From the NCBI GenBank assembly GCA_945900455.1, contig CAMDJH010000018.1, positions 1-41,205 on the forward strand: a stretch of 41,205 nucleotides of DNA, written 5' to 3'. The stretch is from Akkermansia muciniphila (lineage in GTDB: Bacteria > Verrucomicrobiota > Verrucomicrobiia > Limisphaerales > UBA9464). How positions within the stretch are numbered: the first letter of the stretch is position 1; each line of letters begins with the position of its first letter. The notes under the pieces were generated by a model, which searched no databases, had not been told where the DNA came from, and worked only from the letters and a program-made list of their open reading frames with translations. Of the stretch, positions 18,869-27,437 are shown piece by piece. The position numbers were made by a program, and so were the translations under genes.

Positions 18869-20368
18869 GTGGACGATTTCTCCCCCCCCAGTTTTCCCTC
18901 CGGACGCCGCCTTGGTATCGCGGTCCACGTGGCCATCGCTGCCAGTCTGCTCCTGGCAATTCTGGTTATGCTCAATTACTTGTCGGCTCGTCACCCCGTG
19001 CGCAAAGATCTCACTTCCGGCGATCGATTTGTTCTCAGTCCGTTGACGATTCAGGTCCTCCAAAATCTGACCAATCAGGTCCGCATCACCGTACTTTATG
19101 ACTCGGAAGTTGGACTCTTCAGTCACGTCGATGCAATGCTCCAAGGCTACCGGGGCCTGTCTTCCAAAATCACCCTCGACGTCGTTGACTACAGTCTCGC
19201 ACCGGGACGGGCCATTCAGATTCGCGACCGATACAATCTGGGGCGAGACGACAAGGACCTAGTGATTTTCGAGGCGGGAAAAGAAACCCGCTTTGTCCGC
19301 AGCTCCGAACTCTCCGTCTACGACGCGGATGTCAATCGCATGTTACAAGGCGGTAGTCGGGAAGTCCGTCGTTCTGCATTCAAGGGCGAGGCTCTCTTTA
19401 CCGCCGCGATTCTAACCGTCAGCCAAGCCATCCGCCCGCGGGTCTGCTACCTGCAGGGGCACGGGGAACACGATCCACAAAGCAGTGATCAAAACGGTTA
19501 CCGCAAATTCATCGATCTCCTCGCTGAAAGGAACGTGACCGTGGACCCCCTCACTTTGGGTGCAACGCGGGAGTCGCTGCCTTCCGATTGTGAACTCCTT
19601 GTGATCGCCGGGGCAAACCGCCCCCTGGAGGCCAACACACTGCAAAAACTTGGAGCCTTCCTCGATCAAGGCGGCCGTTTGCTCGTGCTGATGAACGTCG
19701 AGAGCCTTGCCATCGCCACGGGATTGGAAGAATTTCTCATCCGTTGGGGTATCGCCGTCCGGCCCAGTGTCGTGGCGGATGGGCAACAGACCACCGGCGG
19801 CTCGGATGTTCTCGTTGGAGAGTTCGGAGCACATCCCGTCGTGAACCCTTTGGCCCACGGGCATCACAAGGTTCAACTCCTACTGCCTCGAACGGTGGGC
19901 AAGATCCCCGAAAAATTCATGCCCGCCGACCCGCCCAAGGTGGAGCAGCTCCTCTTCACCAGTGATGCCGGTCAAACCAAATCCAGGATTCGCGACGGCA
20001 GCGCGTACTTCGATTCCCGGATCGACATTCAGGGGCAGAAGATCCCAATGGCCGCCGCGGCTGAAAAAGGCGGCCTGGCCGGCGTGACCGCCAACCGCGG
20101 TGCGACCCGCATCGTGGTCGTCGGAGACTCATTCTGTTTCGGAAACCAATTGATCGAGAGCGCATCGAATCGGGACTTCGCCGGCTTGGCCGTGAACTGG
20201 CTTCTCGACCGCCAGCAATTCCTTGCCATTGGACCAAAACCTATCCACGAATACACCCTTCGATTGACCCCAATTCAGCTCACCATCCTGCGCTGGCTTT
20301 TTCTCATGGTTCTTCCCGGATCCGTACTCCTCCTGGGTTTTGTCGTGTGGCTCCGGCGACGCGCATGA
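18869..20368 (+). CDS. Gldg family (ABC-type uncharacterised transport system) protein
   Basis: N-terminal TM, LNYLSARHPVRKDLTSGDRFVLSPLTIQVLQNLTNQVRITVLYD, C-terminal TM; operon position after GldA/GldF-like genes. Confidence 0.88.
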   Translation: MDDFSPPSFPSGRRLGIAVHVAIAASLLLAILVMLNYLSARHPVRKDLTSGDRFVLSPLTIQVLQNLTNQVRITVLYDSEVGLFSHVDAMLQGYRGLSSKITLDVVDYSLAPGRAIQIRDRYNLGRDDKDLVIFEAGKETRFVRSSELSVYDADVNRMLQGGSREVRRSAFKGEALFTAAILTVSQAIRPRVCYLQGHGEHDPQSSDQNGYRKFIDLLAERNVTVDPLTLGATRESLPSDCELLVIAGANRPLEANTLQKLGAFLDQGGRLLVLMNVESLAIATGLEEFLIRWGIAVRPSVVADGQQTTGGSDVLVGEFGAHPVVNPLAHGHHKVQLLLPRTVGKIPEKFMPADPPKVEQLLFTSDAGQTKSRIRDGSAYFDSRIDIQGQKIPMAAAAEKGGLAGVTANRGATRIVVVGDSFCFGNQLIESASNRDFAGLAVNWLLDRQQFLAIGPKPIHEYTLRLTPIQLTILRWLFLMVLPGSVLLLGFVVWLRRRA

Positions 20369-20393
20369 GCCCGGATGACCGTCGTCCTCCCGT

Positions 20394-22187
20394 ATGAATT
20401 CTCGCCACACCTGGATTCTCCTGCTCGTTGCCATCGCCCTGGCCGGCTATGTGCGATTCGTCGAGCATCGCGGCCCGATCCGGATCCGCGCGACGGATGG
20501 CGGCCACGCGGCATTCCGTCCGCTCGACCTTGCCAGCGTGCGTTCACTGGAATTGCAACGCAGCAATCAGGTCATGAGAGTCGAACGGGACGGCAAGGGT
20601 TGGTGGCTCAAATACCCCGTCTCCCAGCCCGCCCAGAACGTAGGCATCGACCGAATTATCGACGTCCTCAAAAAGCTGGAACCGATCGCATTTATCAGTT
20701 CCGCAGAGTTTGCGGCCCAACCGGGCGGTCTCGCCGCCTTCGGCCTGCAACCTCCCCAGGCCCTATTGACGATCGAATCCGTAACGGATCGCACTCTTCT
20801 GAATCTCGGAAGCCGGTCGCCCGTGGGAAATCGTTTCTATTTCCAACGGGTCGGATCCGATGGCTTGTTCGTCGCCGATACCGCACTACTGGATGCCCTG
20901 CCCGCCAACGCGAATGAATGGCGGGATCGCTCTCTTCTCAGCCTTCGGGATTCCCAAGTGAACCGCATCGAAATTCGCGGTCAAACCGATCTAAAGGCCG
21001 AACGGGATCCGCTCACCGGAGTCTGGCGACTGACCCGTCCGCTGGCTGCCCGAGCCGATGGCGCCCGCCTGGAACTGCTGCTCAATGAATTGAAAAATGC
21101 CAGAATTACCGAGTTTGTAACCGATGCACCCACGGTTGACGCCGCTACGTTCGGTCTGCAGCCGCCCGCCATCGAATTTGCCGCGGGCGAGGGGAGTGAG
21201 GATCTGGTGCGGCTTCAAATTGGACGTTCACCCACGAATCAGCCGTCCTGGCGGTACGTCCGGAATCTGCTCCGAACGAATGTATATTTGGTTCCAGCCA
21301 ATTCACTCACAGCCTTGGAGGCACCACTGTCAGCGTTCCGCGATCGACAGCTGACGCCTTCACTCGACGACGCCGCCTACATTCATTTCCGGTTTGGCAG
21401 CAACGAGACGGCTCTCGAACTCGAGGGGACCAATTGGTGGATTCAGGTGCCTAGGAGATTTCCGGCCGATCCCCGTGGAATTGACCACCTGCTTACAGAA
21501 TTGGCATCCATCGAAATCATCGAATTTCCCGCAGACGTCGTGACGGATCTCGCAAGATTCGGTTTAGCGGAACCGACCCGCGAATTCAGCCTGGGAAAAC
21601 GGGTCACCAACCGGGTCGCATCCGTCACCAACCAACCCATCGTCAAAATCCAGTTTGGCCATCCCCTTACGAATAACCCTGCCCTTCTGTACGTACGTCG
21701 TTCAGACGAGCCCGGAGTCTACGCGGTCCCAAAGATTGATTTTCGACTCCCCGAAACCGCAAACCAACTTCGTGACTGGCATTTTATCCCCACCAACGTC
21801 GTGGAAATTCACGTGCAGCGCGCCGGACGCACTCGGTTGTTTCAGAGATCGATTGAAGGCAGCTGGGAGACAGGCGAACCCAGCCTTCCGTCGGATTCTT
21901 TTGATGAGCTGCTCCATCGCCTCAGTGACTGGAATTCGGTCCGATTTGCCATTCGCGACGAGGCTGCATTTCTGAAGGCATACAAATTTTCCGATCGTAG
22001 CCATGAGATATCCCTCGTATTCCGCGAACGGTCCGGGCCCCTGCAACGATGGCGGCTGCGATTCGGCGCAGACCTCGGCACAGACGTTGTCGTGCTGGCG
22101 AACTTCGACGATGATCCGATCGCCATCCATTTAAAGCTGCCCCGGACCCTTTACGAGAATCTTTACCATCTCCTGCCCGTGCGCTGA
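20394..22187 (+). CDS. DUF4340 domain-containing protein
   Basis: 597 aa; repeated units such as WWLKYPVSQPAQNVGIDRIIDVLKKLEPIAFIS...AAFGLQPPQALLTIE; follows the Gldg gene as is common for DUF4340. Confidence 0.85.
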   Translation: MNSRHTWILLLVAIALAGYVRFVEHRGPIRIRATDGGHAAFRPLDLASVRSLELQRSNQVMRVERDGKGWWLKYPVSQPAQNVGIDRIIDVLKKLEPIAFISSAEFAAQPGGLAAFGLQPPQALLTIESVTDRTLLNLGSRSPVGNRFYFQRVGSDGLFVADTALLDALPANANEWRDRSLLSLRDSQVNRIEIRGQTDLKAERDPLTGVWRLTRPLAARADGARLELLLNELKNARITEFVTDAPTVDAATFGLQPPAIEFAAGEGSEDLVRLQIGRSPTNQPSWRYVRNLLRTNVYLVPANSLTALEAPLSAFRDRQLTPSLDDAAYIHFRFGSNETALELEGTNWWIQVPRRFPADPRGIDHLLTELASIEIIEFPADVVTDLARFGLAEPTREFSLGKRVTNRVASVTNQPIVKIQFGHPLTNNPALLYVRRSDEPGVYAVPKIDFRLPETANQLRDWHFIPTNVVEIHVQRAGRTRLFQRSIEGSWETGEPSLPSDSFDELLHRLSDWNSVRFAIRDEAAFLKAYKFSDRSHEISLVFRERSGPLQRWRLRFGADLGTDVVVLANFDDDPIAIHLKLPRTLYENLYHLLPVR

Positions 22188-22255
22188 CCGAATTCAACGC
22201 GGCCTCGAACTCGGCCTTTCCAGTGCAATAGAATTTTGCCACCCTTCGCCAGGTC

Positions 22256-22804
22256 ATGTCCGTTTTTCGCAAAAAACAACGCATGATGGTGCTCTCCGCC
22301 ATCGCGGGCGGCGTCATTTACGCAAACATTTCCGTTCTCCTGCGCAGCGTCGCCCCGGGGATGCCCGTCAAACTCCCTTTGCCTCCGGAGGTGATCAGTA
22401 CCTTTCAACTGTTCGGAATGTTTGCGACCTTTTCCGCAACGAACAGCCAGTTCACACTTTGGGGACTGCCGAAGGGCGCTGCCCTGAGCCCCACCAACTG
22501 GATTCCACTTCCGACCGATGAGCTCGTCCCGCACAAGAAAGGAGATCAATTCATGCGCTTGCGAGCCACCAAGCACGCGTCCAGTGTGAACCCGAAGATT
22601 CACATCGATGCGATGATGAACCTCGGAGAAAAAGTCTGGCGCCACCACAATCGCCACCACCCGGATCGACCTATTTCTCGCGTCGGCCTCCAGCTCGATT
22701 CCTGGCCATCAAGCCCGCATGGGTGGGATACCCTTCGCAACGACCCGACTGCCACAAAGACTCTTGAGTCGATCTTTTGGGAGGACCTCCTTCTCACCCG
22801 ATGA
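22256..22804 (+). CDS. Uncharacterised small protein, partner of HTTM copy B
   Basis: ATNSQFTLWGLPKGAA...NWIPLPTDELVPHKKGDQ...GEKVWRHHNRHHPDRPISRV; same motifs as the protein at 15225-15755. Confidence 0.75.
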   Translation: MSVFRKKQRMMVLSAIAGGVIYANISVLLRSVAPGMPVKLPLPPEVISTFQLFGMFATFSATNSQFTLWGLPKGAALSPTNWIPLPTDELVPHKKGDQFMRLRATKHASSVNPKIHIDAMMNLGEKVWRHHNRHHPDRPISRVGLQLDSWPSSPHGWDTLRNDPTATKTLESIFWEDLLLTR

Positions 22805-23772
22805 CTCCGACCAAAATGCCTTCTGGCAGCGACCCTGCCAAGACCGCCGCGACTGCTCACACTTTGGGCGGGGCGGGTTTTTTCCAGAAATGGACGACGC
22901 ATTGGAATGAGTTTTGGTTTGCCAGAGACTCCGGCTACGCCTTTGCCCTGTTCCGAATCCTTTTCGGCCTATACATACTGGCTTATTTCCTAATAAGCTT
23001 TGCAGGTTCGGTCACCTTGGAGTTTTCCAATCAGGGAATCTACAGCCCATTCCGCATTCCCGACATAGCACTTCCTCCCGTGGCGGCCGGGATCTTGTTC
23101 TGGTTTTTTATCATCCTCGTCACCTCGTTCACGGTCGGATTCATGACCCGGATCGTGACCCCGATGATTCTGACTCTTTTTCTCTACTACTACTTCCTGA
23201 GCACCGGTGTAAGAGATTGCGCCTACGACCGACTCACCATTCTCTTCCTCGGCACGTCGTGCCTCGCCGACCTGGACCGAGTGTGGTCCATAACCGCTTT
23301 GACTCGGCCTCCGGGGGCTCGCAATGTCCGAGTTTGGCGCTGGGGTGCACGATTGATCACCCTGCAAATTATGTTCCTCTACGGCGGGGCTGCCGTATTT
23401 AAGATGGTCGATCCGGCATGGCGCGAAGCGGGAATGATGAAGTACACATTTTGTAATATGTGGGCAACGCCACCCGCGTTCTGGTTTGCGCGTATCCCCC
23501 TCCCCCCGTGGGTCCATCTCGCCATGACAATTTCTGTCGTAATCTTCGAATTCTGGCTCCCATTTGCCTTTGCCATCCGCCGCTTCCGACTCTGGGCTGC
23601 CATCTCGGCCGCCCTGTTTCATCTTCAGATTGCCGTATTGCTAAACGTTCCGGAATTCCTGGTGTGCGTGACAACGTACCCCCTGTTCTTCACAGGCGAG
23701 GAGGTTCGCAGTGCCGTTGCTAAAATCCTTGGATGGGGAAGAAAATCTTCATCCCTGGAACCCTCCCGCTGA
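22801..23772 (+). CDS. HTTM domain (gamma-carboxylase-like) membrane protein, module copy B
   Basis: WNEFWFARDSGYAFALFRILFGLYIL...LADLDRVWSITALTRPPGAR...FLYGGAAVFKMVDPAW...ALFHLQIAVLL; ATGA overlap with the upstream gene. Confidence 0.8.
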   Translation: MTPTKMPSGSDPAKTAATAHTLGGAGFFQKWTTHWNEFWFARDSGYAFALFRILFGLYILAYFLISFAGSVTLEFSNQGIYSPFRIPDIALPPVAAGILFWFFIILVTSFTVGFMTRIVTPMILTLFLYYYFLSTGVRDCAYDRLTILFLGTSCLADLDRVWSITALTRPPGARNVRVWRWGARLITLQIMFLYGGAAVFKMVDPAWREAGMMKYTFCNMWATPPAFWFARIPLPPWVHLAMTISVVIFEFWLPFAFAIRRFRLWAAISAALFHLQIAVLLNVPEFLVCVTTYPLFFTGEEVRSAVAKILGWGRKSSSLEPSR

Positions 23773-23880
23773 CCGAAGACCCGATGCGGCCGCAATGGAC
23801 AGGGCTTCAATTCTTCGACGCAACAGATTGACACAGAGCCTAGTCTTGGATATCGATTCCCCTGGTTGTCTGGCGGGACC

Positions 23881-24504
23881 ATGATATCCGTTCTCAATCA
23901 ACAGGTGCTCGTTTTGAACCGCCTTTGGCAGGCGGTGAACGTCTGTTCTGTCCGTCGCGCGCTCTCCCTGCTCTTCGAAGGTCACGCCCAGGTTGTCTTT
24001 TCACCGGGGGACGGAGAGTTCAAGATTTTTGATTTTCACCAGTGGCGAGACTTTTCCACCCGGAATCCCGGTGATGAAGAAAAAATACGGACGGTTTCCC
24101 TCCGCCTCCGTATCCCTCGAGTGATCCTCTTGGCCGTGTTCGACCGCCTTCCAAAAAAGGAAGTCAAATTCACCCGGCACAACATTTTTGAGCGCGACCA
24201 AAACACCTGCCAATACTGCGGCCGGACGCTCGATCGGAAAGATCTAAATCTCGATCATGTTCAACCCCGGGACCGCGGCGGTCCGACCTCTTGGGAAAAC
24301 ATTGTTTGCTCGTGTATCCCGTGCAACACCCGAAAGGCAAATCGCACACCTGCGGAAGCAAGTCTGCGTCTCATCCGCAAACCGAAACGACCGAAGTGGC
24401 GGCCGTTCGTGCAGATCAACCTCGGCGTGCCCTTGCACGACAGTTGGCGGCATTTCATCGACCTCGCGTACTGGAACGTCGAGCTGGGTGAAGAAGTTGG
24501 ATAA
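23881..24504 (+). CDS. HNH endonuclease
   Basis: FERDQNTCQYCGRTLDRKDLNLDHVQPRDRGGPTSWENIVCSCIPCNTRKANRTP: HNH with two CxxC pairs. Confidence 0.93.
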   Translation: MISVLNQQVLVLNRLWQAVNVCSVRRALSLLFEGHAQVVFSPGDGEFKIFDFHQWRDFSTRNPGDEEKIRTVSLRLRIPRVILLAVFDRLPKKEVKFTRHNIFERDQNTCQYCGRTLDRKDLNLDHVQPRDRGGPTSWENIVCSCIPCNTRKANRTPAEASLRLIRKPKRPKWRPFVQINLGVPLHDSWRHFIDLAYWNVELGEEVG

Positions 24505-24555
24505 GCCCGGGTTGCCAACACCCCGTGCCCCTCGCTCTCCATGAACCGACCGTTG

Positions 24556-24612
24556 CTTCGCCCTCTCCGCCACTCCGAGTGGGGGAGAGGGTGCCCGAAG
24601 GGCGGGTGAGGT
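24556..24612. repeat. Hairpin-containing intergenic repeat-like sequence
   Basis: gccctctccgccactccgagtgggggagagggtgcccgaagggcgggtgaggtggt: CCCTCTCC/GGGAGAGGG stem plus gcccgaagggc hairpin. Confidence 0.5.
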
Positions 24613-24705
24613 GGTGCTTTTCGGTGCATTGTCAGGGAGGTACTTCGATTCCACAACCGTCAGGAGCCCTGAGTCTGCGGGCGCCGAGGACGCCTGCCCA
24701 AGCTG

Positions 24706-25725
24706 TCAGTGACGTCCTAGATCGAGGACGCGGAAGAAAGCATACGGAGCAGTCGTATCGACGTTTGAGTGCCGCTCCGAAGTACTGGTACCCAGGTTCA
24801 TCCAAGGAGCGAGCATCGACGCACGGGATTGAATCTGGAACGGACCGACTCCCCCAATCCAACTCAGGACCAATTTTCCATCGGGCTCGGGAACTGGCAC
24901 CAGCAGGCGAAAGACCGGTTCGGGCAATTTAATCTCGTAGCCAATGTCCTGCAGAATTGCAAAATCCAACTCCGAGAAGGTCCGGCGGACCCCGCTGTTT
25001 TGGAGCATCATTGCAGATTCTTGCCCATGGGAGACGGTCCCTTGCTTCACGTGAGTCAGGTCGGGTGCCAGCGGAACAGGCCCTCCGAAGAAAGCGCTCG
25101 CCGCAGCACCGGTAAACTCTCCGTTTCTCGTGGCTGCCTGAAATGCCGTCACGCTTGCGGAGATACCGAGCAAGTGTCCGATTTCGTGGACCGCGAGCGA
25201 ATAGAAGTCGTTCTGACCAACAAACGGTTCCAGAGTGGACGGGTCATCGTCAAAATAGAAGGGAGTCGCTGTGTCGAACGAAATAGACCCGCCAAGAGAA
25301 TCGAAATTAGTTGTACTGGTCCGGGCAAGAAACATGTTGAAAAATTCGGTGGTAACCGCAGACCACGAGTAGTTGAACTCCGAGTATCCTATGACATTTC
25401 CTGGAAGATCACGTGCCCCAACAAATATCCGGATGGTGCTCTTCGGAAGAATTAGATCCTTCAAGAAAACCATTTCCCCGGTGGAAGGATTCGGGAACGA
25501 CAGAGTCCACGTATCTCCGCCGGCGGGATTGATGGCCGCGAAGTCATCCAATATCCGAGACTCAAAAAGTTCCGCAGCGCGCTCCAAAGTCAGGCGCCGG
25601 TCGGAATGTGCCGCGGAGAAAAAGTTTGCGGTGTCGTACCGGTAGTCGAACTCGATATGGAGCGACCCAAGAGCCGATCCGTGAAGAAAAACAGCCCAGA
25701 ACATCCCTTGAAGAAAGCGAGCCAT
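24706..25725 (-). CDS. Exported matrixin-like zinc metalloprotease
   Basis: Signal peptide; YSLAVHEIGHLLGISASVTAF contains HExxHxxG; later SAMMLQNSGVRRTFSELDFAILQDIGYEI resembles a Met-turn and the metzincin C-terminal region. Confidence 0.75.
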   Translation of the reverse strand: MARFLQGMFWAVFLHGSALGSLHIEFDYRYDTANFFSAAHSDRRLTLERAAELFESRILDDFAAINPAGGDTWTLSFPNPSTGEMVFLKDLILPKSTIRIFVGARDLPGNVIGYSEFNYSWSAVTTEFFNMFLARTSTTNFDSLGGSISFDTATPFYFDDDPSTLEPFVGQNDFYSLAVHEIGHLLGISASVTAFQAATRNGEFTGAAASAFFGGPVPLAPDLTHVKQGTVSHGQESAMMLQNSGVRRTFSELDFAILQDIGYEIKLPEPVFRLLVPVPEPDGKLVLSWIGGVGPFQIQSRASMLAPWMNLGTSTSERHSNVDTTAPYAFFRVLDLGRH

Positions 25726-25860
25726 AACGTCAGGTAATAGGCTAACAACGGGCTTCAGTCTGGTGACAATGTGCCTGAAAAGGTTTCGCCATGGCCGATC
25801 TGCGAGAACCCTACTCTATTTCAATTCCAGCAGGTCGTCAATCAGGTCCCCTTCCCCCAA

Positions 25861-25962
25861 ATCCGCGGATAAGGAAGCTGCGAAGAAGAACCGCGGATGA
25901 ACTCGGATGGACGCGGATAGAAATGGCCTGGAATCTGCGTCGATCGGCGTTTATCCGCGGTT
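25861..25962. repeat. Imperfect palindromic 'ATCCGCGGAT' intergenic repeat
   Basis: Left arm 25889-25918 aaccgcggatgaactcggatggacgcggat pairs with right arm 25933-25962 (25 of 30 positions by hand alignment); extra palindrome atccgcggat at 25861. Confidence 0.75.
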
Positions 25963-26111
25963 CGCACTTCCCTTTCGTCGGTGGCGACGAATTCAATTCT
26001 CATAGCAAGCACTGTCTCCGGGGAAATAGGGCTGCGTGCCCGTGTTCAATACAGCAAAGATAACAACTGAACGCGGAAAAAAGGCACCGTCGAGAGCTTT
26101 TTCTCTCATTT

Positions 26112-26744
26112 TCAGATTCCTATCCCAGGATCAGGGCTTCCGGTCACCGATCTCTCCGGTTCGCACCGATCCGTACCCTGCAAAAACCGCACGACGGTGT
26201 CCCCATGCTTGAGTAATTTCCGCTCCTGCCATGGCGCCACCAGTTCCAAGGTATCCCGTTTCGTGTGGCCAAGAACAAACAATCCACCGGGAGCGAGCAG
26301 ACGGGGCAGCGCCGGATTGTCCAGCAGTCGCTGCGCGAACGAGGTCGACCGTTGATTCGTGTTTTTCGGACCGTAGGGAGGATCTGCCAGTACCAAGTCA
26401 AACAGGCGCCCCGCCGCCAACATTTGCTGAATTACCGTAAATACATCCTGAACCCGCAGTTCAACCGCATCCCGCGGCAAGCCCGAGGATTCAAGGTTGT
26501 CCCGGTAAAACCGGGCGTGGCGTGCGGACAACTCGACGGAAACCACACTCCGAGCCCCACGGCTCAACGCTTCAAGCCCTAGCGCCCCCGACCCCGCAAA
26601 CAAGTCGAAGATTCGGGCATCGACGACCCGATCTCCCAGGCTGTTAAAAAGCGCACGCTTGACTTTGTCGGGTGTCGGCCGAACACCAATTCCTTCCGGA
26701 ACTTTAAGAAACCGCCGAGCACTGGTCCCACCGCTAATCCGCAT
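26112..26744 (-). CDS. rsmD: 16S rRNA (guanine(966)-N(2))-methyltransferase
   Basis: MRISGGTSARRFLKVPEGIGVRPTPDKVKRALFNSLGDRVVDARIFDLFAGSGALGLEALSRGA; DLVLADPPYG catalytic motif. Confidence 0.95.
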   Translation of the reverse strand: MRISGGTSARRFLKVPEGIGVRPTPDKVKRALFNSLGDRVVDARIFDLFAGSGALGLEALSRGARSVVSVELSARHARFYRDNLESSGLPRDAVELRVQDVFTVIQQMLAAGRLFDLVLADPPYGPKNTNQRSTSFAQRLLDNPALPRLLAPGGLFVLGHTKRDTLELVAPWQERKLLKHGDTVVRFLQGTDRCEPERSVTGSPDPGIGI

Positions 26745-26997
26745 CCGTCGATGCTCCGGGGAATCCAGCCCGCCGCCAGACAAAAGTGTCCTGACACTTT
26801 CCCCGACCTACCGGCCGCTCGCTCCTTCCTTTCATTGAGTCGAGCGAGACGCAGAGACCCAAGATTCCTCGTGGCAATGCCTGCCTTCGTTTCCTTCTGT
26901 CGTCAAAACACGTCCCATGGGATTGCGACCGGGCATCGATCCGGCCGGATTCAACGATCGGGTCGACAAACTCGAAGCGGAAGCGGCAACCGTGCCT

Positions 26998-27104
26998 CCC
27001 GAAGTTGTTGGAAAAGGTAGCGGACGCCGCGCGGCGGCCCTGGGTCCGCCCGCTGTACGCGGGCGGGGTTGTCGCAGCGCGACAACCCTACCAACAACTT
27101 CGGG
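26998..27104. repeat. Inverted-repeat element with nested hairpins (cloverleaf-like)
   Basis: Perfect terminal IR CCCGAAGTTGTTGG (26998-27011) / CCAACAACTTCGGG (27091-27104) enclosing gccgcgcggc, ccgcccgc-tgtac-gcgggcgg and ggttgtcg-cagcg-cgacaacc. Confidence 0.75.
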
Positions 27105-27178
27105 ATGCAACGAAGCGGTCATCGGGATTCAAAGACGAATTGCAACTGGGACGTGTTTCACGATACTGGCCCCTCATT

Positions 27179-27430
27179 ATGAGTGAATTGGAGCGTGCAC
27201 AGGTGGAAGCAAAGGTGCGAACCGTCATCGGTCAGACCTTCGGACTTTCGCCGGCCGAGGCGGCGGGTGAACTCCGCATGGGCAATCCCACGACCTGGGA
27301 TTCGATGGGCCACATGCAGTTGATCGTCGGCCTGGAGGAAGCCTGCAACTGGTCATGCCCGGGTCACCAGATCGCAGACCTCGTGGATGTCCCCACGATT
27401 GTTGACGCCATCTGCAACCCGTCCAACTGA
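27179..27430 (+). CDS. Acyl/aminoacyl carrier protein
   Basis: 83 aa; VEAKVRTVIGQTFGLSPAEA...TTWDSMGHMQLIVGLEEACN; DS(M)GH provides the phosphopantetheine serine. Confidence 0.85.
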   Translation: MSELERAQVEAKVRTVIGQTFGLSPAEAAGELRMGNPTTWDSMGHMQLIVGLEEACNWSCPGHQIADLVDVPTIVDAICNPSN

Positions 27431-27437
27431 TCACACC

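Noticed and set aside
22990-23622. 210-aa minus-strand ORF
   Set aside because: Antisense to HTTM copy B, charged shadow composition
27179-27430. Carrier protein as a housekeeping fatty-acid ACP
   Set aside because: Not next to fab genes, and directly coupled to the aa:CP ligase; divergent around the DSMGH site
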